Part shown: positions 57,297 through 64,000 of the stretch, in pieces
Layout: the number at the start of each line of letters is the position of its first letter
How positions within the stretch are numbered: position 1 is the stretch's first letter
Source: Nocardioides euryhalodurans
GTDB taxonomy: Bacteria; Actinomycetota; Actinomycetes; Propionibacteriales; Nocardioidaceae
Assembly: GCF_004564375.1 (NCBI RefSeq)
Contig: NZ_CP038267.1
Location: 3,226,501-3,290,500 of the forward strand
Direction of reading: 5' to 3'
DNA length: 64,000 bases
Program-made: the position numbers and the translations under genes
Notes under the pieces: generated by a model
What the model was told of the DNA's origin: nothing
Database searches by the model: none
Seen by the model: only the letters and a program-made list of their open reading frames with translations

Positions 57297-58690
57297 GCAC
57301 CGTCGACGTACGGCCGATCGGGCCGGAGGAGGCCGCCACCCTGCTGGCGGCCATCCGGCCCGCGTTCGAGGCGCGCCCCCCGCTCGACCCGCCGGCAGCC
57401 ACGCTCACCGAGACCGCCGAGTCGCTGGCCGAGCTGCTCGGCAAGCACGGCGGCCTGCTCGCCACCCTCGACGGCGAGCCGGTCGGCGGGCTGGTGCTCG
57501 ACCCGGTCGGCACCACCATGTACCTCCGCCGCTTCGGCGTGCTCCCCGACGTGCAGGGCCACGGGATCGCGGCCCGGCTGATCGAGGCCGCGGTCGAGCA
57601 GGCGGAGGGCTTCGACGACCTGACCGTGGTCGCCCGGATCGAGCTGCCGCGGACCGTGGCGTTCTGGGAGCGGCGCGGCTTCCGGGAGATCCGCAGGCAG
57701 GAGCCCAACGTGGAGCTGCGCCGGCCGCTCAACACCTTCCTCTTCGACGTCCCCGACGCCGAGACGATGCGCGAGCTCGGTCGGTCGCTCGCGGGCCAGC
57801 TCCGGGCCGGCGACCTGGTGGTGCTCAGCGGGGAGCTGGGCGCCGGGAAGACCACGTTCACCCAGGGGGTCGGTGCCGGGCTCGGCGTGCGGGGCGACAT
57901 CACCTCGCCGACGTTCGTCATCGCGCGGGTCCACCCCTCCCTCTCGGACGGGCCGGCCCTGGTCCACGTGGACGCCTACCGGCTCGGGGGCATCGACGAG
58001 CTCGACGACCTCGACCTCGACACCTCCCTCGACGACGCGGTCACGATGGTCGAGTGGGGCGAGGGGATCGCCGAGGGGCTGGCTGAGTCGCGGCTGGAGA
58101 TCCGGATCATCCGGGCACTCGCCCACGAGGACGAGCACGCCGACCTCGACCCGCGACGCGTGCTGATGACGCCCGTCGGTCCGCGCTGGTACTCGCTGGA
58201 GGTGCCGGCCACGCAGCGGCCGCCGCTGGCCGAGAAGCTCAACGAGAACCTCCTCGTCGACTTCCGGCCGTGCGCCGAGGAGGAGCTCGGCGACCTCGAC
58301 CCGCCCGCGCCGGTGCCGCTCGCCCTGATGGTGGCCGAGCACGACGGCCGGGTGCTGCTCGACCACAACGCGCGGTTCGACGAGTGGGAGCTGCCGCTCG
58401 CACGGATCGAGGAGGGAGAGTCGGCGCGCGAGGCCGCCGTACGCAACTTCCGCCTGCGCACCGGCTCGGAGCCCGGGGACGTCTCCTTCGTGGGCGTCGC
58501 CACCGTGCAGCTCGGTCACGAGCGCCGCATCGACTACGTCGCCGTCTTCCGCGGCCGGATGACCCGGGTCTCGGACTTCCGGGCGACCGCGGAGGTCGAC
58601 GGCCTCGCCTGGTGGGACCCGGTCGTCGACCACCCGGGCCTCTCGCCGATCGACGCCCACCTGGCCCGCCTCGCCCACGCCGCCCGTTGA
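57293..58690 (+). CDS. tsaE: GNAT-TsaE-Nudix-like fusion protein
   Basis: 465 residues from GTG 57293. Residues 1-150 are a GNAT domain (VLPDVQGHGIAARLIEAA). Residues about 155-310 are TsaE, the ATPase that supports t6A37 formation on tRNA, with P-loop GELGAGKTT at 180-188 and VHVDAYRL. Residues about 330-465 resemble a Nudix domain, but the catalytic REUxEE box reads RNFRLR at 384-389, so hydrolase activity is doubtful. GNAT-TsaE fusions are known in actinobacteria; the third domain is the odd part. tsaB follows. Confidence 0.88.
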   Translation: MSTVDVRPIGPEEAATLLAAIRPAFEARPPLDPPAATLTETAESLAELLGKHGGLLATLDGEPVGGLVLDPVGTTMYLRRFGVLPDVQGHGIAARLIEAAVEQAEGFDDLTVVARIELPRTVAFWERRGFREIRRQEPNVELRRPLNTFLFDVPDAETMRELGRSLAGQLRAGDLVVLSGELGAGKTTFTQGVGAGLGVRGDITSPTFVIARVHPSLSDGPALVHVDAYRLGGIDELDDLDLDTSLDDAVTMVEWGEGIAEGLAESRLEIRIIRALAHEDEHADLDPRRVLMTPVGPRWYSLEVPATQRPPLAEKLNENLLVDFRPCAEEELGDLDPPAPVPLALMVAEHDGRVLLDHNARFDEWELPLARIEEGESAREAAVRNFRLRTGSEPGDVSFVGVATVQLGHERRIDYVAVFRGRMTRVSDFRATAEVDGLAWWDPVVDHPGLSPIDAHLARLAHAAR

Positions 58691-58711
58691 GGCCGGCCCC
58701 GGGGTGGGGGC

Positions 58712-58717
58712 TAGCCT
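58712..58717 (+). promoter_or_regulatory. -10 box of tsaB, probable leaderless start
   Basis: TAGCCT lies 6 bases before the GTG start, in a 33-base spacer after the fusion gene. No ribosome binding site is seen. Confidence 0.4.
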
Positions 58718-58723
58718 GACGCC

Positions 58724-59362
58724 GTGCTGCTCGCCTTCGACACCGCCACCCCGCGCGTGACCGTCGCCCTCCACGACGGTGAGGACGTGGTGGTCGAGCT
58801 GGCCAGCGAGGAGACGCTGCGCCACGGCGAGCAGCTCGCACCGCTGGTGGAGCGGGCGATGCGCGAGGCCGGCATCGTCCGGCAGGACCTCACCGCGATA
58901 GCGGTCGGTGTGGGGCCCGGCCCCTTCACCGGGCTGCGGGTGGGCTTGGTCACCGCACGCACGCTCGGCTTCGTCCTCGAGATCCCCGTCTACGGCGTCT
59001 GCACCCTCGACGTGCTGGCCGTGGAGGCGGTCGACACCGGCACGGTCATCGGCGACTTCGTCGTCGCGACCGATGCGCGCCGCAAGGAGGTCTACCTCGC
59101 GTCGTACGACGAGGCCGGCCACCGGCTCGACGGCCCCGTCGTGGAGAAGCCCGCCGTGGTCGCGACCGAGGCGCTCGTCGTCGGCGAGGGCCCGGTCCTC
59201 TACCCCGAGCACTTCCCGAACGGCTGCGCCCCCACCCGCCCGAGCGCGGGCTGGCTGGCCCGGACGGTGGTCGACGAGCGTGCCGAGCTGCACGACCCCG
59301 AGCCGCTCTACCTCCGGCGCCCCGACGCAGTGGCTCCGGGTCCCCGCAAGCCGGCGTCGTGA
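58724..59362 (+). CDS. tsaB: tRNA t6A37 biosynthesis protein TsaB
   Basis: 212 residues from GTG. The ASKHA-fold opening LLAFDTATPRVTVAL and the GVGPGPFTGLRVGLVTARTLG loop are diagnostic. TsaB pairs with TsaD and TsaE to add threonylcarbamoyl to adenosine 37 of ANN-decoding tRNAs. Its end overlaps rimI by four bases. Confidence 0.94.
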   Translation: MLLAFDTATPRVTVALHDGEDVVVELASEETLRHGEQLAPLVERAMREAGIVRQDLTAIAVGVGPGPFTGLRVGLVTARTLGFVLEIPVYGVCTLDVLAVEAVDTGTVIGDFVVATDARRKEVYLASYDEAGHRLDGPVVEKPAVVATEALVVGEGPVLYPEHFPNGCAPTRPSAGWLARTVVDERAELHDPEPLYLRRPDAVAPGPRKPAS

Positions 59363-59829
59363 TCGAGCCGGCCACCCCCGCCGACGTCGCCGACATCGCC
59401 GCCCTGGAGGCGGTCGCCCTCGCGGCCGACGCCTGGTCGGAGGCGCTGGTCGCGCAGGGTGTGACCGGGAGCCTGCCGACGGTCCACTACCTCGTCTCGC
59501 GACTCGACGAGAGCCTGGCGGGGTACGCCGTCGCCAGCGTCGCGGGCGACGTGGTCGAGCTGCAGCGGATCGCCGTCGATCCCGGTCGGCGGCGGGCCGG
59601 GGTCGCCACCGCGCTGCTGGACGAGGTGCTGGCGCTGGCCCGGACGCACGGTGTCGAGAGGGTGCTGCTCGAGGTCCGGGAGGACAACGCCGGCGCGCTC
59701 GCGTTCTACGCCGACCGGGGCTTCGCCGAGCTCGCCCGGCGACCGCGCTACTACCGCGACGGCACGACCGCGGTCGTGATGGAGCTCCCGCTCAGCGGGC
59801 CGCCGATGAGCGTGTGGGCGACCTCGTAG
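59359..59829 (+). CDS. rimI: Ribosomal protein S18 alanine N-acetyltransferase
   Basis: 156 residues from GTG in a GTGA overlap with tsaB. The acetyl-CoA motif RRRAGVATALLDE, then VERVLLEVREDNAGALAFYADRGFAEL and [14 protein letters not shown] match RimI. The tsaB-rimI-tsaD order is conserved. Its last 79 bases are also coding on the other strand for a second acetyltransferase. Confidence 0.9.
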   Translation: MIEPATPADVADIAALEAVALAADAWSEALVAQGVTGSLPTVHYLVSRLDESLAGYAVASVAGDVVELQRIAVDPGRRRAGVATALLDEVLALARTHGVERVLLEVREDNAGALAFYADRGFAELARRPRYYRDGTTAVVMELPLSGPPMSVWATS

Positions 59830-60500
59830 CCGAGTCCCCGGTAGATCCGCAGGGCGGGAGCGTTGTCGACGTAGACCCCGAGGCTCGCCACACCCGGGCC
59901 CGCCAGCGCCCGGGCGGTGAGCGCCGTGCTCACGAGTCGCCCGAGCCCCCGGCCGCGGGCGGTTGCCGCCACCGTGACACCGCGCAGGTGGCCGGTGCCG
60001 TCCGGCTGGCGCAGCACGGCGCCAACGGCATCAAGGCGGCCGGCCACGCGGACGCCGAGCCAGGCCTCGATCCCGGGCGTGCCGGGGCGGGCGAAGGAGC
60101 CCGGTGCCTCACGGTCGAGCAACGCGGTGATCTCGTCGGGATCGTCGACCTCGACCACCCGCGGGTCGGAAGGCTGCGGCTGCGCCCTCGTCAGCATCCA
60201 GTGCCAGCGCCGGCCGGGGCTCCAGGACCACGCCGCGGGCACAGCGGCCTCCGAGCCCGCCGCGATCAGCAGACGGGCCGGGAGCGGCTGGCTGGCCGCC
60301 GCGTACGCCAGCAAGGGCGCGAGCGGTTCGGGCGCTCCGAGGGCGGTGGCGACGAGGCGAGGCCCCTCGTCGAGGTGACGGCCTGCGAGCACCAACGCGG
60401 CTCCGTCCGCGCCCTGCCAGGCGCCGACGAGCAGTCCCGGGTCCACCTGGTGCCGTACGAACGGCAGGTCTCGCAGCTCCTCGACCCCCACGGCACGCAT
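59751..60500 (-). CDS. GNAT family N-acetyltransferase
   Basis: 249 residues from ATG 60500. The C-terminal half is a clear GNAT domain: [27 protein letters not shown] and [26 protein letters not shown]. The N-terminal half is divergent, as in FR47-like members. It lies between rimI and tsaD on the opposite strand and overlaps the 3' end of rimI by 79 bases. The substrate is unknown. Confidence 0.85.
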   Translation of the reverse strand: MRAVGVEELRDLPFVRHQVDPGLLVGAWQGADGAALVLAGRHLDEGPRLVATALGAPEPLAPLLAYAAASQPLPARLLIAAGSEAAVPAAWSWSPGRRWHWMLTRAQPQPSDPRVVEVDDPDEITALLDREAPGSFARPGTPGIEAWLGVRVAGRLDAVGAVLRQPDGTGHLRGVTVAATARGRGLGRLVSTALTARALAGPGVASLGVYVDNAPALRIYRGLGYEVAHTLIGGPLSGSSITTAVVPSR

Positions 60501-60529
60501 GGCTCCATTGTCGCGGGCATGATGTGACC

Positions 60530-61576
60530 ATGACCGACGCACCCCTCGTCCTCGGCATCGAGACCTCGTGCGACGAGACCGGGGTCGGGATCGTCCGCGG
60601 CCACGAGCTGCTGGCCGACGCGGTGGCCAGCAGCGTCGACGAGCACGCCCGCTTCGGGGGCGTGGTGCCCGAGGTGGCCAGCAGGGCCCACCTCGAGGCG
60701 ATGGTGCCGACGATCGAGCGGGCCTGCGAGACGGCGGGCGTACGACTCCACGACGTCGACGCCATCGCGGTGACCAGCGGCCCGGGTCTCGCGGGGGCGC
60801 TGCTCGTCGGGGTGGCGGCGGCCAAGGCCCTCTCGGTGGGCCTCGGCAAGCCGTTGTACGGCGTCAACCACCTCGCCGCCCACGTCGCGGTCGACCAGCT
60901 CGAGCACGGCCCGCTGCCGGAGCCCTGCCTGGCGCTCCTGGTCTCGGGTGGCCACTCCAGCCTGCTGCGGGTCGGGGACGTCACCGGCGACGTCGACCCT
61001 CTCGGCTCGACCATCGACGACGCCGCGGGGGAGGCGTTCGACAAGGTGGCCCGGCTGCTGGGCCTCCCCTTCCCGGGCGGTCCCCACATCGACCGGGCGG
61101 CCCGCGAGGGCAACACCGTGGCCATCGACTTCCCGCGGGGGCTGACCTCGCGGCGCGACCTCGAGCGGCACCGCTTCGACTTCTCCTTCTCCGGCCTCAA
61201 GACGGCGGTCGCCCGCTGGGTCGAGGCGCGCGAGCGGTCCGGCGAGCCGGTGCCGGTCCACGACGTCGCGGCCTCCTTCCAGGAGGCGGTCTGCGACGTG
61301 CTCGTCCGCAAGGCGCTCGACGCCGCGACCAGCCAGGGGGTCGACGACCTGCTGATCGGCGGCGGGGTCGCCGCCAACTCCCGGCTCCGGGTGATGGCCG
61401 AGGAGCGGGCCGCCTCCCGGGGGATCCGGGTCCGCGTGCCCCGTCCGGGCCTCTGCACGGACAACGGCGCCATGGTGGCCGCCCTCGGCGCCGAGATGGT
61501 CGCGAGGAACCGGCCGGCGTCCGCGCTGGACCTGCCGGCCGACTCCTCGCTGCCCGTCACCGAGGTGCTGGTCTGA
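60530..61576 (+). CDS. tsaD: tRNA N6-adenosine threonylcarbamoyltransferase
   Basis: 348 residues from ATG 60530; GTG 60524 two codons upstream is an alternative. [16 protein letters not shown] opens the family, the metal ligands are H114 and H118 (NHLAAH), and SFSGLKTAV and [11 protein letters not shown] complete the ASKHA fold. It transfers threonylcarbamoyl to A37 of tRNA with TsaB and TsaE. The gene ends 3 bases from the convergent anti-sigma-like gene, leaving no room for a terminator. Confidence 0.96.
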   Translation: MTDAPLVLGIETSCDETGVGIVRGHELLADAVASSVDEHARFGGVVPEVASRAHLEAMVPTIERACETAGVRLHDVDAIAVTSGPGLAGALLVGVAAAKALSVGLGKPLYGVNHLAAHVAVDQLEHGPLPEPCLALLVSGGHSSLLRVGDVTGDVDPLGSTIDDAAGEAFDKVARLLGLPFPGGPHIDRAAREGNTVAIDFPRGLTSRRDLERHRFDFSFSGLKTAVARWVEARERSGEPVPVHDVAASFQEAVCDVLVRKALDAATSQGVDDLLIGGGVAANSRLRVMAEERAASRGIRVRVPRPGLCTDNGAMVAALGAEMVARNRPASALDLPADSSLPVTEVLV

Positions 61577-61579
61577 GCC

Positions 61580-62821
61580 TCACTGCCGGTCGAGGTCGCC
61601 CGGCAGGAAGTACTCGATGGACATCTGGGACGGCAGCGCCTCTCCGCTCTTCGTCACGGACCCGTTGAGCTCGAACCGCAGCACCTGCTGGTTGCGACCC
61701 TGCTCGACCACGGCCACGACCGTGTCGTCGTCCTCCCAGACGGCCGACATCACCATGGCTGCGTCCTCCCGCCGGGGGCTGCTGGTCCACTCGACGACCG
61801 GCTCGCCGGTGGCGGCGTCGAGGACGGCCAGGGCGGGTGACCCGAGGTCGAAGTAGGTCGGGAAGCCGAGCAGCAGCTGCCCGTCCGGGCTGAACGCGCC
61901 GAGCTGGTGGTCGCAGGTCTCGTGGACGAGCCCCGGCTGCGCCGGGTCGGTGCGACGTACCTCCGAGCAGGTGCTGTCGCCGCGGAACTGGGTCTGTCCC
62001 GCCACGAGCCCGGCGACCTCGGAGATGCCGCCGACGGCCTGGAAGCCTGCCAGGGACGGCTCCTCGAAGTCCCAGCCGTTCGGGCCGGCGCCACGGTACG
62101 ACGTGTCGCCCGAGGTGTCGTCGAACAGGGAGACGGCCACGAGCTCCGGGGACAGGAATCCCTCGATCTGGGAGCGCGAGGAGACCGAGGTGTAGATGGG
62201 CTGCCCACCGTCGGCCGGGGCGTTGACGAGGGTCCCCGTCCCGCCGCCGCCCTCGACGTCGAGCCAGGCCACGCGCGTGCCGTCGCTGCTGGGGGCGAGT
62301 CCGGGACCGCTCGGGCTCGCCGAGACCTCCTCGAGGTCGGCGTCGAGCACGACCACCTCGTGGCCGGTGGGGGAGCTTCTGCTAGCCCGGATGCCGACCC
62401 AGCCCTCGTCGTACGGCGCGATCTGGACGAAGCTGCCCGGCAGGTCGAGCGTGCGGTCGGGGGTGACGTACGTCTGGTCGCCGAAGACGATGTAGCCGGT
62501 GTCCGGCACCGGACCCTCCGGCACGTCGAGGGTGAGCGGGAAGGTCCCGTCCGCCCGCGGCGTCGGGTCCACGGCCTCGCTGGGCGTGTCGACGACCGGC
62601 GGCCGGTCGCCGCGACCGGCCCCGTCGCCGCCGAGCAGGCCGATGGGGAGCGCGATCGCGGCGACCGCGACGGCGGCCACCCCAGCGGCGGCGAGTCGGC
62701 GCGTACGGCGGATCGCGTGGGCCCGGCCCCGGACGTCGTCGAGGCTGAGCGGCGCATCGGTCATGCCGTCCACCTGCTCGTGGAGCTGGCGCGTCAGTCG
62801 GGTGGTCAGCTGGTCGTTCAT
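61580..62821 (-). CDS. Single-pass membrane protein with repeat-rich outer domain, probable anti-sigma partner
   Basis: 413 residues from ATG 62821, in an ATGA overlap with the sigma gene. The N-terminus MNDQLTTRLTRQLHEQVDG is followed by an Arg-rich patch and a membrane helix at about 42-62. The outer part has repeated beta-rich blocks (VVVLDADLEEV, GTRVAWLDVEGG, ALAVLDAATGEPVVEW) suggesting a beta-propeller. A sensor or anti-sigma role is inferred from coupling and from its similarity to 25331-26329. Confidence 0.7.
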   Translation of the reverse strand: MNDQLTTRLTRQLHEQVDGMTDAPLSLDDVRGRAHAIRRTRRLAAAGVAAVAVAAIALPIGLLGGDGAGRGDRPPVVDTPSEAVDPTPRADGTFPLTLDVPEGPVPDTGYIVFGDQTYVTPDRTLDLPGSFVQIAPYDEGWVGIRASRSSPTGHEVVVLDADLEEVSASPSGPGLAPSSDGTRVAWLDVEGGGGTGTLVNAPADGGQPIYTSVSSRSQIEGFLSPELVAVSLFDDTSGDTSYRGAGPNGWDFEEPSLAGFQAVGGISEVAGLVAGQTQFRGDSTCSEVRRTDPAQPGLVHETCDHQLGAFSPDGQLLLGFPTYFDLGSPALAVLDAATGEPVVEWTSSPRREDAAMVMSAVWEDDDTVVAVVEQGRNQQVLRFELNGSVTKSGEALPSQMSIEYFLPGDLDRQ

Positions 62822-63381
62822 CGCTCCTCCTCCCGGGGGTTCAGGCCCTCGGGCGCCCGTTGGCGCAGGGTGGCCAGCGCACGGCTGGCCTGGGACTTCA
62901 CGGTGCCGACGGAGATGCCGAGCACCTCGGCGGTCTCGGCCTCCGACATCTCCTCGTAGTAGCGCAGCACCACGACGGCCCGCGCCTTGCGCGGGAGCGT
63001 CTGGACCAGGTCCCACAGCTCGCCGCTGCCGCCGGCGTCGTAGGTGTCGTGGTGGCTGCTCTCGGGCAGCACCTCGGTGGTGAGCTCGCGCCGCTTCCAC
63101 GCCCTGCGCCAGAGCGAGTTGTGCTCGTTGACCAGGATCCGGCGGACGTAGGCGTCGATCGAGCCGCGGTCGTGGACCTTGTCCCAGGCGAGGTAGAGCT
63201 TGGCGAACGCGACCTGGACCAGGTCCTCGGCGGTGTGCCGGTCACCCGTCAGGAGGTATGCGGTGCGCAGCAGGCTCGCCTGGCGCGCGTGCATGTACGA
63301 CGAGAAGTCGGCGTCGCGAGCAGTCAGCGTGTCGCTCCCGTGAGCTGACATGGTCACCCCCGTCCCTGCGGCTGCGTGCAT
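62818..63381 (-). CDS. SigE family RNA polymerase sigma factor
   Basis: 187 residues from ATG 63381, which has GGAGG 8 bases upstream; ATG 63351 (177 residues) is an alternative with a weaker GGGGG site. Region 2 contains LLRTAYLLTGDRHTAEDLVQVAF and YVRRILVNEHNSLWRR, region 4 YYEEMSEAETAEVLGISVGTVKSQASRALATL. It belongs to the same group as the sigma factor at 24826-25338 and shares its promoter type. Confidence 0.92.
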   Translation of the reverse strand: MHAAAGTGVTMSAHGSDTLTARDADFSSYMHARQASLLRTAYLLTGDRHTAEDLVQVAFAKLYLAWDKVHDRGSIDAYVRRILVNEHNSLWRRAWKRRELTTEVLPESSHHDTYDAGGSGELWDLVQTLPRKARAVVVLRYYEEMSEAETAEVLGISVGTVKSQASRALATLRQRAPEGLNPREEER

Positions 63382-63409
63382 CCGGTGCACCTCCATTCCA
63401 TCGCCACCA

Positions 63410-63436
63410 AGACGCGAAATGTGGGAGGCAGGTTGC
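63410..63436 (-). promoter_or_regulatory. SigE-type promoter, downstream module
   Basis: On the minus strand GCAAC (63436-63432) and CGTCT (63414-63410) are separated by 17 bases: the same elements and the same spacing as the promoter at 24793-24818. The leader to the preferred start is about 20 bases. Confidence 0.65.
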
Positions 63437-63458
63437 ATTCGGGCGACGCCGACCTGCC

Positions 63459-63464
63459 TATGCT
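63459..63464 (+). promoter_or_regulatory. -10 box, probable leaderless start
   Basis: TATGCT lies 7 bases before the ATG at 63472. No ribosome binding site is seen. It faces away from the sigma promoter and the two share upstream sequence. Confidence 0.35.
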
Positions 63465-63471
63465 CGGCGGC

Positions 63472-63843
63472 ATGAGCATCCCGGTGGAGATCCCGAAGCT
63501 CGCGGAGGCGCTGGCGGACTTCGGTGCCGGCTACCTCCTGACCGCCGCGGCGGACGGGCGGGTCAAGGCGGTGACCGTCGAGCCGACGCTCGTCGACGGG
63601 GTGCTGCGCTGCCCGGCGAGCCGCGGCTCGGCCCGCAACCTGGCGGGCAACCCCGCCGCCACCCTGGTCTTCTGGCCACGGCAGGAGCACGGCTGCTCCC
63701 TCCTGGTCGACGGGACCGCCACCGCCGACGACGAGGCCATCGCCCTCACCCCGGAGACGGCGGTGCTCCACCGCCCCGCGGACCACGCCGACGGGCCGGT
63801 CGCCGGTGACGGCTGCGGCCACGACTGCTCCCCGGTCGCGTGA
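63472..63843 (+). CDS. Small FMN-binding split-barrel-like protein
   Basis: 123 residues from ATG 63472. GAGYLLTAAADGRVKAVTVEPTLVDGVLRCPASRGSARNLAGNPAATLVFWP has the beta-barrel pattern of pyridoxamine 5'-phosphate oxidase-like proteins. The C-terminus contains CGHDCSP, an unusual Cys/His cluster that could bind metal. No specific function can be given. It is divergent from the sigma module and overlaps the next gene by four bases. Confidence 0.7.
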   Translation: MSIPVEIPKLAEALADFGAGYLLTAAADGRVKAVTVEPTLVDGVLRCPASRGSARNLAGNPAATLVFWPRQEHGCSLLVDGTATADDEAIALTPETAVLHRPADHADGPVAGDGCGHDCSPVA

Positions 63844-64000
63844 CGCCCTTCTGGGTCAGCGCGTTCCTCGACCTCGCCCCCGAGGCGTACGACGACGGGC
63901 TGGCGTTCTGGAGCGGCGTGACGGGCGCGGCGGTCTCGGCGACCCGGGGTGCGGCCGGTGAGCTCGTGTCGCTCGTGCCGGCGGAGGGCGACGGCCACCT
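63840..64000 (+). CDS. VOC (glyoxalase-like) family protein, 5' part
   Basis: The frame opens at GTG 63840 in a GTGA overlap with the preceding gene and runs off the window; about 53 residues are visible. TPFWVSAFLDLAPEAYDDGLAFWSGVTG followed by a strand ending VSLVPAEGDGHL fits the first beta-alpha-beta unit of a VOC-fold domain. The substrate is unknown. The protein is truncated only by the window edge. Confidence 0.6.
   Translation, partial: MTPFWVSAFLDLAPEAYDDGLAFWSGVTGAAVSATRGAAGELVSLVPAEGDGH

Overview
The window is a high-GC actinobacterial chromosome segment, most like a Nocardioides-type member of the Propionibacteriales. That placement is inferred from four things: GC-rich codon usage throughout, the actinobacterial S10-spc-alpha gene order, a zinc-ribbon S14 and L36, and low-complexity tails on S3, S5 and L17. 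I could not run a taxonomic search. There is no rRNA, tRNA, CRISPR array, insertion sequence or phage gene that I can support.

Layout. Bases 1-9084 hold the S10 and spc ribosomal protein genes, from the 3' part of rplC to rplO, tightly packed with several start/stop overlaps. A large hairpin at 9109-9161 separates them from secY-adk-map (9290-12011). A TerC-type membrane protein and a luciferase-like oxidoreductase sit between map and infA. The alpha operon follows (infA, rpmJ, rpsM, rpsK, rpsD, rpoA, rplQ; 14425-18231) and ends at a strong hairpin (18249-18285).

Bases 18303-45155 are an accessory stretch interrupting the usual rplQ-truA-rplM order. It contains a GntR/DUF805 pair, a PfkB kinase, and an ArsR-SRPBCC-TIGR03086 operon with two clear operators. 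A thioredoxin-reductase-like flavoprotein, truA and a methyltransferase come next, then a SigE-type sigma/anti-sigma pair, an aldo/keto reductase and a GNAT enzyme. The rest is two acyl-CoA dehydrogenases, an ABC-F ATPase, a coiled-coil protein, a secreted M36 metalloprotease, an HtrA protease facing an acyltransferase, an acyl-CoA ligase, a YihY membrane protein, an MFS transporter and citrate synthase.

The housekeeping backbone resumes with rplM-rpsI-glmM, a tandem GNAT enzyme, ohr, coaA, glmS, acpS, nnr and alr, then the t6A tRNA-modification genes. There tsaE is embedded in a GNAT-TsaE-Nudix fusion, followed by tsaB, rimI and tsaD. glmM and glmS feed UDP-GlcNAc and alr feeds D-alanine to the cell wall; coaA and acpS supply CoA and charge acyl carrier protein. 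The window closes with a second SigE-type sigma/anti-sigma pair, a small FMN-binding-like protein and a truncated VOC-fold gene.

The most unusual signals are: (1) five copies of an exactly 40-bp palindromic element with invariant 5' arm GTGTGCCTGAG, two of which flank an AbiEi/DUF559-type gene as direct repeats; (2) two SigE-type sigma modules preceded by the same GCAAC-N17-CGTCT promoter; (3) the three-domain TsaE fusion with a degenerate Nudix box; (4) a textbook ArsR promoter carrying two 16-bp operators; and (5) many start codons 6-8 bases after a TAGNNT-type -10 box, pointing to frequent leaderless transcripts.
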